This document shows, in pieces, positions 6,798 through 7,569 of a stretch of 7,569 nt of DNA. Positions within the stretch are counted from its first letter, which is position 1. Every line of letters begins with the position of its first letter. The DNA lies in assembly GCA_026986655.1 (NCBI GenBank), contig JALSOD010000267.1:1-7569 (forward strand). The letters run 5' to 3'. The DNA is from Caldifarciminota bacterium (GTDB lineage Bacteria; Hydrothermota; Hydrothermia; B15-G9; WFZT01). The position numbers were made by a program, and so were the translations under genes. The notes below the pieces were generated by a model. That model had not been told where the DNA came from, did not search any database, and worked only from the letters and a program-made list of their open reading frames with translations.

Positions 6798-7562
6798 TTA
6801 TGTGGAAAAATCATCTCTATCATGAAGATATTCAAGTGGGTCTTCTAATTCGAAGAATCCTGATTCCTCTGAGAATCGTCTCAAAAGATACAGATGACCT
6901 GCTCCAATAATTAGTAAAATTCTCTCTTCATGCTTTTCAATGAGCCAAGTCAGATTGGTAAAAATTTTTAGGTTCCTGCCATACCATAGCTCAACCCAAT
7001 TGGCTCCTATATAATCTCCCGGTTTTCCAATTTTGGCTATTTCAAAATATATCCTGTGCTCTTTTCTAATTCTTCCTTCACTGTTTAAGAATCTAAGCAA
7101 GGCCAGATAACCAGACTCCTCAAGGATTTTGTTTTCAACCTCTGTATTTTCCCGTCCCACTTTATATATTTTTTCTACCATTCCCTCAAGTCCATTTGAT
7201 CTGGCAAATTTATCGAAGTTGACATCATTTTCTTCGACATCAAATGACTCAAATGAATCCACAGCGTAGATTTGATTGTGCCCCATTTCTCTTGCTATTC
7301 TAAATCCTATTTGTTCGACTTCATTATCGGAGAGAACATAATCATCATCGATGAATTTCCGGTATTTTTCATTAATCAGGTTTGATTTGTTCCAGCTAAC
7401 CTCCACGGCAACTTTTGTTGGAGAGAATTTCCTGAGATTTTCAACTAATTTTAAAATTTCCTGCTGGAATCTGGGAGATTGGATATTTTTTACTTTAATG
7501 TTAAAAATGTCTCTTCCAGGGTTATCAAGATGAATGGTACCTATGATGAGGATTTTGGGCAT
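6798..7562 (-). CDS. DUF5694-like protein (TraB/GumN/EreA-like motif pattern)
   Basis: This 254-residue protein resembles the DUF5694 family, whose function is not established. The motif pattern is that of the wider TraB/PrgY/GumN and EreA/ChaN-like group: an N-terminal strand ending in Gly-x-x-His (IGTIHLDNPG, H11), a strand with Glu (KVAVEVSW, E54), NEVEQIGFRIA (80-90), IYAVDSFE (98-105, D102), GRNLKIFTNL (195-204), and a late strand ending GAGHLYLLRRF (220-230, H223). In related families such His/Glu residues sit in a putative active site, but no substrate can be named. There is no signal peptide or membrane helix, so a cytoplasmic protein is expected. The first strand begins at residue 3, which supports this start, although only a T-run (minus strand) precedes it and no ribosome binding site is visible. 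It points toward mrdA with only 2 nt between the two stops, so it belongs to a separate transcription unit. Confidence 0.75.
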   Translation of the reverse strand: MPKILIIGTIHLDNPGRDIFNIKVKNIQSPRFQQEILKLVENLRKFSPTKVAVEVSWNKSNLINEKYRKFIDDDYVLSDNEVEQIGFRIAREMGHNQIYAVDSFESFDVEENDVNFDKFARSNGLEGMVEKIYKVGRENTEVENKILEESGYLALLRFLNSEGRIRKEHRIYFEIAKIGKPGDYIGANWVELWYGRNLKIFTNLTWLIEKHEERILLIIGAGHLYLLRRFSEESGFFELEDPLEYLHDRDDFST

Positions 7563-7569
7563 AAAAAAA

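Noticed and set aside
6774..6800. CTTCGG tetraloop-like sequence at the end of mrdA
   Set aside because: The flanking bases do not pair beyond one or two positions, so no stable stem forms.
6838..6860. Possible terminator hairpin TCTTC/GAAGA just past the mrdA stop
   Set aside because: Only a 5-bp core stem, with no T-run after it on either strand, and it lies within the convergent gene's coding sequence.
1..7569. A new defence, mobile or CRISPR-type system in the window
   Set aside because: No repeats with spacers, transposase, integrase, toxin-antitoxin pair or defence-type domains were seen; the genes are mostly core housekeeping.

Overview
The window is a compact bacterial stretch with almost no non-coding DNA. 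It holds one plus-strand gene run (about 1-6795) that meets a single convergent gene (6798-7562). The run reads: an unrecognised small membrane-anchored protein (possibly cut by the window edge), DNA mismatch repair MutS, then the cell-shape set MreB, MreC, MreD and the elongation-specific transpeptidase PBP2 (MrdA). All junctions in the run are tight: 5 nt between the first gene and mutS, ATGA overlap mutS/mreB, TAATG overlap mreB/mreC, ATGA overlap mreC/mreD, and a 19-nt overlap mreD/mrdA. This implies one transcript with translational coupling. The minus-strand gene at the right end looks like a DUF5694-type protein related by motif to the TraB/GumN/EreA-like group. Only 2 nt separate its stop codon from that of mrdA.

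The mre-mrd genes build the elongasome. MreB filaments on the inner face of the membrane position MreC and MreD, which activate the PBP2 transpeptidase for side-wall peptidoglycan synthesis. The organism is therefore very probably a rod-shaped bacterium with peptidoglycan. The partner glycosyltransferase gene rodA, which often follows mrdA, is not here because the next gene is convergent. MutS is a complete MutS1-type enzyme with the mismatch-reading F-x-E motif and a likely clamp-binding motif. mutL is not adjacent.

The lineage cannot be fixed from this window. The DNA is moderately AT-rich, arginine is often AGA/AGG, isoleucine is often ATA, and the proteins are rich in Lys and Glu. Together with the extreme compaction this is compatible with a thermophilic or candidate-phylum bacterium, but that is only an impression.

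I found no RNA gene, mobile element, CRISPR array or defence system, and no evidence of a previously undescribed system. The points most worth a second look are two strong potential hairpins inside coding sequence (272-310 and 6730-6755), the coupling of mutS to the shape operon, the divergent motifs in MreB, the short MreC, and the two poorly characterised flanking genes.
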